6,238 bases of DNA from Myxococcales bacterium (GTDB taxonomy: Bacteria; Myxococcota_A; Polyangia; Polyangiales; Polyangiaceae): the NCBI GenBank assembly GCA_013298325.1, contig JAAFHJ010000304.1:1-6238 (forward strand). The letters are read 5' to 3'. The notes below the pieces were generated by a model. The model had not been told where the DNA came from, ran no database searches, and saw only the letters and a list, made by a program, of their open reading frames with translations. The position numbers and the translations under genes are program-made. Shown in pieces: positions 1-5,907 of the stretch; positions within the stretch are counted from its first letter, which is position 1, and the number at the start of each line of letters is the position of its first letter.

Positions 1-503
1 GTGTTTCCGGCGCTTTCCCGGAGACCAACGACGTTCGCGAGCCCGACGGCGTTTAGCGTTCGTGCGAGGTCGAGGAGGAGCGCGCCGGCGTCGTCGCGGG
101 CGGCGACTGGCGTCATGGCGGTCGTTGCAGCCACGAAAGCGGCGTGGACGTCGCCGGTGTCGACGCTCGCTTCGGTGAGGCCTGCGACAAAGGAGAGGCC
201 GCCGCTCAATGGCGCGAGAGCCGCCCCCTTCTTCCCGGTGATGAGGAGACGAAATCGCGCATTTCCGGCAAAATCGGTCGTCGGAAGCGCCACGCTTTCC
301 GTACCAACGAGCTCGGCGAGCGTCCGTCCGGCGAGGAGCTCCTCGCGAATCGAGATCGCCTCGGCGAGCGCCGGTTCGACGGCACGAACGCCGAGCGGGG
401 CCGCTTCCGTCGTCGGTGTGACGGTCGTTTCGGCGCACCCGACGGCGCCGACGGCATAGGGGACGAGCGCAGCGACGACGAGGCGAGCAAGCGAGGGGCG
501 CAT
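1..503 (-). CDS. Putative lipoprotein, C-terminus cut by window edge
   Basis: An uninterrupted reading frame runs from an ATG at 503 leftwards to the window edge (167 complete codons, no stop), so the C-terminus is missing. The N-terminus looks like a lipoprotein signal peptide: a short basic start (MRPSLAR), a hydrophobic stretch at about residues 8-22, and a lipobox-like AVGC with the cysteine at residue 23. A Thr/Pro-rich linker follows (about 25-36). The mature part alternates Ala/Leu-rich helices with short strands, and no domain is recognised. Codons are strongly G/C-ending, as in the neighbouring genes, while competing frames give Arg/Ser-rich translations typical of shadows. By family knowledge such a protein would be lipidated on the cysteine and anchored in a membrane; its role is unknown. 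An in-frame ATG at 521 is an alternative start adding six residues. Neither start has a strong Shine-Dalgarno sequence. Confidence 0.68.
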   Translation of the reverse strand, partial: MRPSLARLVVAALVPYAVGAVGCAETTVTPTTEAAPLGVRAVEPALAEAISIREELLAGRTLAELVGTESVALPTTDFAGNARFRLLITGKKGAALAPLSGGLSFVAGLTEASVDTGDVHAAFVAATTAMTPVAARDDAGALLLDLARTLNAVGLANVVGLRESAGN

Positions 504-728
504 GACTTGAAAGCATCGCATAGCTACCCGATGGTAAGCTCGAAAAATCGTGCTGGATCAATGATGTACCGGCCCTGCTGGCGGAGCGAATCTTGCGCGC
601 GGTGTCAGTTTTGGCGACGCAGGCGAGCGTGCCAACCACGCGGCGCCATTCCCCACTTGCGCCGCGCGGGAACGATCATTAGAAGGCGCCCCGCATCGCC
701 CTATTTTCGGGTGAGCGAAGGAGAAGTT
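504..728. other. Divergent intergenic region
   Basis: This is the gap between the divergently transcribed lipoprotein gene and rpmE, and it should carry promoters for both. No convincing coding frame, tRNA or repeat is visible. A short imperfect inverted repeat (TTGGC ... GCCAA, about 615-640) is present but too short to interpret. No obvious Zur-type operator was recognised upstream of rpmE. Confidence 0.5.
679..707 (+). promoter_or_regulatory. Weak candidate promoter for rpmE
   Basis: TTAGAA (679-684) and TATTTT (702-707) are separated by 17 bases, matching the sigma-70 consensus boxes at about 3/6 and 4/6 positions. Transcription would begin about 15 bases before the rpmE start, just ahead of the AAGGAG ribosome site at 718-723. 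The match is weak and found by eye; in GC-rich genomes such pairs occur by chance. Confidence 0.22.
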
Positions 729-932
729 ATGAAGGAAGGCATTCACCCCGAGTACCTGGCGGCAACCGTGAGCTGCGCCTGCGGCAACCGCTTCGTCACC
801 AAGTCGAGCCGTGGCGATTTCTCGGTCGACGTCTGTTCGGCCTGCCACCCGTTCTACACGGGTACGCAGAAGCTCGTCGACGCCGCCGGTCGCGTCGATC
901 GCTTCCGCAAGCGCTACGCCGCCAAGGCCTGA
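729..932 (+). CDS. rpmE: 50S ribosomal protein L31, zinc-binding type
   Basis: This gene encodes a 67-residue L31, a small protein of the large ribosomal subunit that helps bridge the two subunits. The sequence matches the family along its whole length: IHPEY near the N-terminus, CACGN at 16-20, the DVCSACHPFYTG block at 34-45, and GRVDRFRKRY at 54-63. Cysteines 16, 18, 36 and 39 make the zinc-binding set of the 'C+' form, which is the form replaced by a Cys-lacking paralogue under zinc limitation in some bacteria. The start is well supported by AAGGAG at 718-723, five bases upstream, and by alignment to other L31 proteins. The same frame stays open far upstream, but that part has shadow-like composition. 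The gene is followed by three hairpins, the last terminator-like, so it is probably transcribed mainly as a single gene. Confidence 0.97.
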   Translation: MKEGIHPEYLAATVSCACGNRFVTKSSRGDFSVDVCSACHPFYTGTQKLVDAAGRVDRFRKRYAAKA

Positions 933-947
933 AACGGCTTCGTGGAT

Positions 948-962
948 GCGGCGCGACGCCGC
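948..962 (+). repeat. Short hairpin 3' of rpmE (6-bp stem, CGA loop)
   Basis: GCGGCG and CGCCGC form a perfect 6-bp stem around a 3-base loop (CGA), 15 bases after the rpmE stop codon. It is the first of three hairpins in this spacer. There is no following T-run, so it is not a terminator by itself; it could stabilise the 3' end of the rpmE message or be chance in GC-rich DNA. Confidence 0.4.
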
Positions 963-975
963 GCTCGTGGTCGGT

Positions 976-991
976 GGAACGGAAACGTTCC
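976..991 (+). repeat. Short hairpin 3' of rpmE (6-bp stem, GAAA tetraloop)
   Basis: GGAACG and CGTTCC form a perfect 6-bp stem closed by a GAAA loop, a GNRA-type tetraloop that is unusually stable in RNA. No T-run follows. It lies between the first hairpin and the large terminator-like stem in the rpmE-DUF1385 spacer. Confidence 0.45.
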
Positions 992-1016
992 GCGAATCGA
1001 GCTTCTCGTCGCAAGC

Positions 1017-1060
1017 AACGGACCCTCGGGAGACCCCCGACGGGTCCGTTCTTCGTTCGT
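1017..1060 (+). terminator. Probable intrinsic terminator after rpmE
   Basis: An outer 9-bp stem (AACGGACCC at 1017-1025 with GGGTCCGTT at 1042-1050) continues into an inner 5-bp stem (TCGGG at 1026-1030 with CCCGA at 1036-1040). Together they give a 14-bp arm with one bulged C at 1041 and a five-base loop AGACC. The descending arm ends in GTTCTTCGTTCGT, a moderate T-rich tail rather than a clean T-run. Its position 84 bases after the rpmE stop fits termination of the rpmE transcript. Partial read-through into the DUF1385 gene is possible because the tail is interrupted. Confidence 0.75.
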
Positions 1061-1102
1061 CGCGGTTTTCGCTTTTGCCGGCGCCGTAGTAGAGACCCCG
1101 GC

Positions 1103-2227
1103 ATGTCTGAAGCGCCCCCCACTGACGCGACCCCCCTCTCCCCAAAAGCGCGCCCCTACATCGGCGGGCAGGCGGTGCTCGAGGGGGTCATGATGCGCGC
1201 ACCGACGTCGTTTGCGATCGTCGTCCGTCGGGCCGACGGCTCCCTCACTGTCCGGGAGCGGGCGGTCGTCGACCCGCGGAAGGGGATCGATAAACTCCCG
1301 TTTTTTCGAGGGATTGCATCGCTTTTTGAGTCGCTCAAGTTGGGGCGCGAGTCGCTGAACTTCAGCATCGCCCAGCTCGAAAAAGACGCGGAAGCCCAAG
1401 ACCGCCTCGCTCGCTATAAACAGGCGGGGACGAGCGTCCTTTCGGCCCTTGCGCAGACCCTCTTCCTCCTGACCCAGGAAGAAGGCGCCAAGGCGGCGCC
1501 CGAGAACGGCGAAAAGAAAGGGGGCCCCGGTTTCTTCCTCTTTGCCGTGATGGCCGTATTTTTGATCGGTCTCCCCCAGCTCGCGGCGAACGGCGTCAAT
1601 GGCGTCGCCCATCTCGGCCTCGACATGCAGAGCGCAAAGTTTCAGGCATTGACCGGCTTCTTCAAGCTGGCGATCGTTATCAGCTACATGCTGTTGATGC
1701 GCCGCATGCCGGACATCCGTCGGATGTTTCAGTATCACGGCGCCGAGCACAAGACGATCGCGACCTACGAAGCGGGCGAAGAGCTTACCGTAGCGAATGC
1801 AAGGAAGTACACGACGCTCCATCCGCGGTGCGGGACGACCTTCCTCGTGATGGTTGCCCTTGTTTCGGTGCTCGTCTTTACCGGCTTGGGTGCGGCGCTC
1901 CCGAAGATCAATACGGGGAACAAGATCTTGGACAATCTTGCTTTCTTCGCAATCAAAGTCCCTTTCTTGCCGGTCATTGCGGCGATCACCTTTGAGATTC
2001 AGCGCATCTTTGCGCGCTTCTTCACGAAGGGGCCTCTTCGCGTGGTGCTCTGGCCGGGCTTTTTGGTGCAAAAGATCACGACGATCGAGCCCGACGACGA
2101 CCAGCTCGAAGTCGCCCTTGCGTCGCTCCGGGTGACCCTCTTTCGCGAAGAGAACGCGACCCGCGATGGCGACGACGTCACCTTCGCCGACTACGAAGCG
2201 CTTCGTACCGCCCAGCGCCTCCGCTAA
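1103..2227 (+). CDS. DUF1385 family membrane protein (YqhQ-like)
   Basis: This 374-residue integral membrane protein belongs to the DUF1385 family, whose biochemical function is not established. Family hallmarks are visible in order: GGQAVLEGVMMR at 21-32, YHGAEHK at 211-217, HPRCGTTF at 240-247, and the C-terminal QKITTIEPDDDQLEVALASL at 323-342. Likely membrane segments lie at about 143-162, 184-200, 246-266 and 278-298. The invariant His and Cys residues in the two central motifs suggest a metal or catalytic site, but that is inference. The ATG at 1103 was chosen because conserved sequence begins soon after it. An in-frame ATG at 974 would add 43 Arg-rich residues and read through the terminator stem. 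The ribosome site is weak (AGAGA, about 1091-1095). Proximity to rpmE and prfA matches the known neighbourhood of this family. The stop overlaps the end of the opposing gene by 4 bases. Confidence 0.92.
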   Translation: MSEAPPTDATPLSPKARPYIGGQAVLEGVMMRAPTSFAIVVRRADGSLTVRERAVVDPRKGIDKLPFFRGIASLFESLKLGRESLNFSIAQLEKDAEAQDRLARYKQAGTSVLSALAQTLFLLTQEEGAKAAPENGEKKGGPGFFLFAVMAVFLIGLPQLAANGVNGVAHLGLDMQSAKFQALTGFFKLAIVISYMLLMRRMPDIRRMFQYHGAEHKTIATYEAGEELTVANARKYTTLHPRCGTTFLVMVALVSVLVFTGLGAALPKINTGNKILDNLAFFAIKVPFLPVIAAITFEIQRIFARFFTKGPLRVVLWPGFLVQKITTIEPDDDQLEVALASLRVTLFREENATRDGDDVTFADYEALRTAQRLR

Positions 2228-2961
2228 CGGTAGGGGGCCCCTTGGGGGGCCACGCGCTCAAGGTTCAGAAGTTCTTCGAGTTTTGGGAGAAGCAGGAGCG
2301 GATTCGCCGACGGGCGTGGGAGGCGGAGTTCGTGGACGCCGACGGTGAGCACCGTCTCCTGGAAGTCGTCGTCGGTGGTCCACACGCTTTGGATGGCGGC
2401 GGGATAGCCACCGACGGAGAAGTTGAGGATCGATGCGGTGCCGCGATCGAGGTGGCCACCGACCGCATGGGCCGCCGCCCTCCACGCTGGCTCGTGGGCC
2501 TCAAAGAGCGGCGGCAAGGGGACAGCCTGGAGCGCCTTTTCGATGCGCACGGCGAGGGAAATTACGTCGTCGAGGAGGGGGACGACCCGCTCCGGCGCGC
2601 TCAGCGTAAAGTGCAGCGAACGGTCGTCGAGGGTTGCGTGATCGGCGCCGACTTTTGGGAAAATCGAGGCCGCAAGGAGGGCGGCGGCGCGGACCGGGCT
2701 TCGCGCCTCGGCGAAGAGCGTCCCCACAAGTTCCTGCGGTAACAGGGAATTTTGCCGAAAGGCGTCGCGAAACGTCTTTCGACGCACGCGCAGTCCGAGG
2801 CCGCAGCTGGGCCACACGAGGGAGACGCGCGCGCCGCCTTGGTGCGGTTCGAGGAGGATCTCGACGCTGGCGACGCGTCCGGCGAGGGTTCGGGCGTCCC
2901 CGTCGGGCCGAGCCCTTCGAAAGCCTCGTGCCTGAATCTCATCTTCTTCGCGGTCGTGCAT
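2224..2961 (-). CDS. Uncharacterised 245-residue protein
   Basis: The family is not recognised. The frame gives a 245-residue protein with balanced composition and G/C-ending codons, unlike the Arg/Gly-rich frame on the opposite strand (2242-2742). There is no signal peptide, membrane segment or cysteine motif (a single Cys at 53), so it is probably cytoplasmic. The N-terminal 20 residues are charged. A strand-rich part follows at about 30-62 (VEILLEP, ARVSLVW, LGLRVRR). Then come helices, including 77-100 and an amphipathic one at about 124-146 after LHFTLSAPERV, and later another strand-like segment at 177-210. The C-terminus has a Leu-rich helix (221-234). An in-frame TGA at 2968-2970 lies just upstream, making the ATG at 2961 the natural start; no strong ribosome site is seen. 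The gene is divergent from prfA (gap about 50-75 bases) and convergent with the DUF1385 gene, sharing its last 4 bases with it. Its role is unknown. Confidence 0.75.
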   Translation of the reverse strand: MHDREEDEIQARGFRRARPDGDARTLAGRVASVEILLEPHQGGARVSLVWPSCGLGLRVRRKTFRDAFRQNSLLPQELVGTLFAEARSPVRAAALLAASIFPKVGADHATLDDRSLHFTLSAPERVVPLLDDVISLAVRIEKALQAVPLPPLFEAHEPAWRAAAHAVGGHLDRGTASILNFSVGGYPAAIQSVWTTDDDFQETVLTVGVHELRLPRPSANPLLLLPKLEELLNLERVAPQGAPYR

Positions 2962-3035
2962 GCGGAATCACGAGCTTACCCGGCGGGGGATTCGGGCAAT
3001 AGCTCCACGGAGATATGCTAGGCAGCTGCCACTCT

Positions 3036-4127
3036 ATGCTGCCCCACGACAAGCTCGATGCCCTCGCCGCCCGCTTCCGCGGACTCGACGACCGGATGTG
3101 CGATCCTGTCGTGCTTGCCGACGCGAATCTCCTTGGAAAGCTTGTGAAAGAGCGCTCCGACCTCGCACCGATCGTCGAGGCCTGGGGGCGCCACAAGGAC
3201 CTCGTCCGGAACTTGGAAGAGGACGAAGCGGCCCTGAACGACCCCGAACTCCGCCCGCTCGTCGAGGACGAAATCCCCGAGCTCAAGGCGAAGATCGCGA
3301 AGCTGACGCGCGAAATTCAGATTCTCCTCGTGCCGGCCGATCCCCACGAAGAGCGCAATACCATTCTCGAAATCCGTGCCGGTGAGGGCGGCGAAGAGGC
3401 ATCGCTGTTCGCGGCCGACCTGTTCCGCATGTTCAGTCGCTACGCGGAGTCGAAGCGCTGGGCGATCGAGATTCTTTCGCAGAGCGAGAGTTCCAGCGGC
3501 GGCGTCAAAGAATTGATTGCCCAGGTGACCGGAAACGGCGCCTACGGGGAATTGCGCTTTGAAGCGGGCGTCCATCGCGTCCAGCGCGTGCCGGCGACGG
3601 AAACGCAAGGGCGCATTCATACATCGACGGCGACGGTCGCCGTGCTCCCCGAGGCCGAAGAGGTCGACGTCGTGATTGACGACAAAGACCTGGAAATCTC
3701 AATCGCCGCGAGCGGCGGTCCCGGCGGTCAAGGCGTCAACACGACCAATAGCGCCGTGCAGATCCAGCACAAGCCGACCGGGATGATCGTCAAATGCCAG
3801 GACGAGCGTTCTCAATTGAAGAACAAGGCGAAGGCGATGAAGGTTCTTCGCGCGCGCCTTTTGGATATTGAACAACAAAAGCAGGCGAGCCAAGTCTCCG
3901 CCGATCGAAGAAGCATGGTCGGCACTGCCGAGCGTAGCCAGAAGATCCGCACCTACAACTTCCCGCAGAACCGCGTGACCGATCACCGGATCAAGCTCAC
4001 GTTGAACAAGCTTGAGAAGGTGCTGAGCGGCGATCTTTCCGAAATGATCGCGGCGCTGCGCTCCCACCGCCAGGCCGAATTGCTCGGCGAAGTGACGCCG
4101 AACCGGGGCGACGAGGACGATTTGTGA
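3036..4127 (+). CDS. prfA: Peptide chain release factor 1 (RF1)
   Basis: RF1 recognises UAA and UAG stop codons and triggers release of the finished protein on the ribosome. The 363-residue product aligns along its length with bacterial RF1 (E. coli 360). Visible features are the N-terminal helical domain, RNTILEIRAGEGGEEASLFA at about 108-127, and the stop-codon-reading PAT tripeptide at 186-188 within RVQRVPATETQGRIHTS, which marks RF1 rather than RF2 (SPF). The peptidyl-transferase GGQ motif is at 230-232, followed by CQDERSQLKNKAKAM and TYNFPQNRVTDHR near the C-terminus. GGQ sits in GGPGGQGVNTTNSA, with Gly where E. coli has His. I prefer the ATG at 3036 because the family usually starts 6-8 residues before the LDAL-like helix. 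The ATG at 3015 would add seven residues, and the GGAG at 3009-3012 is only 2 bases from it. The stop overlaps the next start. Confidence 0.95.
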   Translation: MLPHDKLDALAARFRGLDDRMCDPVVLADANLLGKLVKERSDLAPIVEAWGRHKDLVRNLEEDEAALNDPELRPLVEDEIPELKAKIAKLTREIQILLVPADPHEERNTILEIRAGEGGEEASLFAADLFRMFSRYAESKRWAIEILSQSESSSGGVKELIAQVTGNGAYGELRFEAGVHRVQRVPATETQGRIHTSTATVAVLPEAEEVDVVIDDKDLEISIAASGGPGGQGVNTTNSAVQIQHKPTGMIVKCQDERSQLKNKAKAMKVLRARLLDIEQQKQASQVSADRRSMVGTAERSQKIRTYNFPQNRVTDHRIKLTLNKLEKVLSGDLSEMIAALRSHRQAELLGEVTPNRGDEDDL

Positions 4128-4609
4128 GTCCGGCTTCCGAGCCGAGCCCCCTCGACGCCCTCTTTGTTGCGTTCGTGGTCGCGCCGGGCGTCTACACGCG
4201 GAATCGCTACTTCGACCTGTTTGAAAAGGCAGGCACCAAGCGGGCGCAGAAGCGGGCCCAGGCGCTCCTCACGGCCCTTCGGCACATCGGCCGGTTGGGG
4301 AGAAATGCTGGGGAAGATCTCCGAATTTCTTGGGAAATTGTCGCAGGCGCTCCGCCGCTGGAAGACCCTGCGCGCCCCTTCCGCCTCCTCTACGCAGCGC
4401 CCGATCTCGGCCTTCGGCGGGAGATCCATCTTGCCCCCCTCGACGTCGCCGTCTTTCGCGTTGTGGCGCGCTCGTTGGGCGTCCCCGGCGCAGAGCCGTC
4501 CGACCGCGAACGTGCCCTCGTCGATGGGGCGCTCGCCAAGCTCGCCGGGTCTGTCCCCATGCCCGCCGTTTCCTCACCGCCTGCCTTGGAAAGCGATAAA
4601 AAATCATGA
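4124..4609 (+). CDS. Uncharacterised protein coupled to prfA
   Basis: This 161-residue protein has no recognised family. Its GTG start overlaps the prfA TGA stop (GTGA, 4124-4127) and is preceded by GAGGA at 4113-4117 with 6-base spacing, a good ribosome site inside the end of prfA. Its own TGA overlaps the next gene's ATG (ATGA, 4606-4609). Both overlaps indicate translational coupling and support the gene being real, as do the G/C-ending codons. Residues 10-22 are hydrophobic (LDALFVAFVVAPG) but too short for a sure membrane span. A basic amphipathic helix follows at about 28-60 (RYFDLFEKAG, then KRAQKRAQALLTALRHIGRLGR), a strand-like stretch at 65-92, and a helix at 105-118. The C-terminus (about 142-161) is Pro/Ser-rich and probably disordered. 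It occupies the place where prmC often lies but shows no methyltransferase NPPY motif, so it is not PrmC. Confidence 0.82.
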   Translation: MSPASEPSPLDALFVAFVVAPGVYTRNRYFDLFEKAGTKRAQKRAQALLTALRHIGRLGRNAGEDLRISWEIVAGAPPLEDPARPFRLLYAAPDLGLRREIHLAPLDVAVFRVVARSLGVPGAEPSDRERALVDGALAKLAGSVPMPAVSSPPALESDKKS

Positions 4610-5823
4610 GAGAATTCGATATCGTTGTCTTTGGAGCGACCGGCTACACGGGGCGCCTCGTGGCCGCCTACCTGGCCCGTCACGGTGGCGATGGACTCCG
4701 CTGGGCGCTTGCGGGCCGCGATCGCGGGAAGCTCGAAGGCATCCGTAGTTCGCTCGGGTCGCTGACGTCTCCGCCCGAAATACTCGTTGCAGATGCGAGC
4801 GATTCCAAGGCTTTGGCCGCTCTGGCCGCACGCACGAAGGTCGTCGCGACGACGGTAGGCCCCTTCGCCAAGCACGGACTCCCCCTCGTTGGCGCCTGCG
4901 CGGCGGCGGGAACCCACTACGCCGACATCACTGGGGAAGTCCCCTTTATGCGGCGCTCCATCGACGCCTACGACGACGCCGCCAAGGCGAGCGGCGCGTG
5001 CATTGTACACACGTGCGGCTTCGATTCGGTGCCGAGCGATCTCGGCGTCTTTCTCGCAGCCCAGGCGATGAAGTCCCGCCACGATCGCCATTTGGGGCAT
5101 GTGCGCTTTGTCTGTTTGAAGGCGAGCGGCGGCTTCTCCGGCGGGACGATCGCGTCGATGCTGAACATGGTCGACGAAGCGGCGAAAGATCGGGGTCTTG
5201 CGAAGCTTTTGTCCGATCCGTACGCGCTCAGCCCGCTACGGACCGCCGAGCCGCTCGCGGTGCGTGATGGATTGAAACCGGCCTACGATGCGGGGCTCGG
5301 GAAGTGGCTCGTGCCGTTCTTGATGGGGCCGGTCAATACACGCGTCGTCCGTAGGACAAACGCTCTTTCTGGCTATTCCTACGGGCGCGGCTTTGCCTAC
5401 GAGGAGTTCCTTGCGACCGGGCGCGGCCCCCAGGGGCTCGCCGGCGCCCTCGCCGTTTCTGGGGGGATCGGCGGGTTTCTCGTCGCCGCGTCGAATCCGC
5501 TGCTGCGGAGCGGGCTTGCAAAGGTGCTCCCGGCCGCCGGCGAAGGGCCGACCGCCGAGGAGCGCGAGCGGGGGAGCTTCACGATTCTCGTTCACGCGGA
5601 GAGCGACCCCGCCGAGGGGCCGAAGGAGACCGTCTCGGTCACCGTGAAGGGGATCCAGGATCCCGGCTACGGGGAGACGGCAAAAATGCTGTCAGAAGCG
5701 GCACTTACGCTTGCCTCCGACGGTGAGCGCCCCTCCGGCGTCACCACCCCGGCGCTCGGCCTTGGGATGCCCTACGTCGACCGGCTCCGCGCCGCCGGGA
5801 TGACCTGGAGCGTCGCCGAGTAG
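4606..5823 (+). CDS. Saccharopine-dehydrogenase-like oxidoreductase (trans-acting enoyl reductase family)
   Basis: A 405-residue NAD(P)-dependent oxidoreductase. The N-terminal Rossmann fold carries GATGYTG at 10-16, AGRD at 36-39 and TTVGPF at 82-87. Further family blocks are GTHYADITGE at 102-111, CGFDSVPSDL at 137-146, SGGT at 178-181, NTRVVRRTNAL at 244-254 and GLGMPYVDRL at 385-394. This pattern and length resemble the mycobacterial trans-acting enoyl reductase Rv2953 (recalled from memory), which reduces double bonds during phthiocerol and glycolipid assembly, and the wider eukaryotic SCCPDH-like group. It is not a true lysine-pathway saccharopine dehydrogenase. The substrate here is unknown; a lipid or polyketide enoyl intermediate is an inference, and no polyketide or fatty-acid gene is in the window. 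A segment at about 277-297 is hydrophobic (Gly/Ala-rich) and may contact membrane or lipid. The ATG overlaps the preceding stop, and the weak ribosome site fits coupled translation. It is the last gene before a strong terminator. Confidence 0.88.
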   Translation: MREFDIVVFGATGYTGRLVAAYLARHGGDGLRWALAGRDRGKLEGIRSSLGSLTSPPEILVADASDSKALAALAARTKVVATTVGPFAKHGLPLVGACAAAGTHYADITGEVPFMRRSIDAYDDAAKASGACIVHTCGFDSVPSDLGVFLAAQAMKSRHDRHLGHVRFVCLKASGGFSGGTIASMLNMVDEAAKDRGLAKLLSDPYALSPLRTAEPLAVRDGLKPAYDAGLGKWLVPFLMGPVNTRVVRRTNALSGYSYGRGFAYEEFLATGRGPQGLAGALAVSGGIGGFLVAASNPLLRSGLAKVLPAAGEGPTAEERERGSFTILVHAESDPAEGPKETVSVTVKGIQDPGYGETAKMLSEAALTLASDGERPSGVTTPALGLGMPYVDRLRAAGMTWSVAE

Positions 5824-5837
5824 AGTTGTCGAGTTCC

Positions 5838-5891
5838 AAAAAAGCGAAGAAACCCCGATTCTCTCTGTGAGAATCGGGGTTTCTTCGCTTT
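5838..5891. terminator. Strong bidirectional intrinsic terminator
   Basis: A perfect 23-bp inverted repeat: the left arm at 5841-5863 and the right arm at 5869-5891 are exact reverse complements around a five-base loop TCTGT (5864-5868). The core pairs ACCCCGATTCTC with GAGAATCGGGGT. Read on the minus strand the stem ends in six Ts (from AAAAAA at 5838-5843), a classical terminator for the HIT gene, whose stop is 16 bases away. On the plus strand the right arm itself is T-rich (TTTCTTCGCTTT) and can end the prfA operon, 17 bases after its last stop. It lies exactly between two convergent genes. Confidence 0.93.
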
Positions 5892-5907
5892 ACGAGCCTC
5901 TTCGTGA

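Noticed and set aside
144..728. Upstream in-frame extension of rpmE giving a 262-residue protein
   Set aside because: L31 is about 67-70 residues, the conserved sequence begins at the ATG at 729 with a good ribosome site, and the upstream part is an Arg/Gly-rich shadow of the minus-strand lipoprotein gene.
974..1102. Earlier start for the DUF1385 protein at 974
   Set aside because: The 43 added residues are Arg-rich, unlike the family, and would be encoded by the terminator hairpin.
914..2071. 385-residue minus-strand frame antisense to the DUF1385 gene
   Set aside because: Its composition is rich in Arg, His, Glu and Asp with no domain, as expected of a shadow frame; the plus strand carries clear DUF1385 motifs.
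2236..2251. GGCCCC/GGGGCC hairpin just after the DUF1385 stop as a terminator
   Set aside because: The stem is only 6 bp with no T-run, and it lies inside the coding end of the opposing gene (codons for VAPQGAP).
2242..2742. 166-residue plus-strand frame opposite the uncharacterised minus-strand gene
   Set aside because: It is Arg/Gly-rich with no fold-like pattern, and the minus frame is longer with better codon periodicity.
4390..5100. 236-residue minus-strand frame spanning the unknown gene and the oxidoreductase gene
   Set aside because: It is antisense to well-supported coding sequence and has shadow-like composition.
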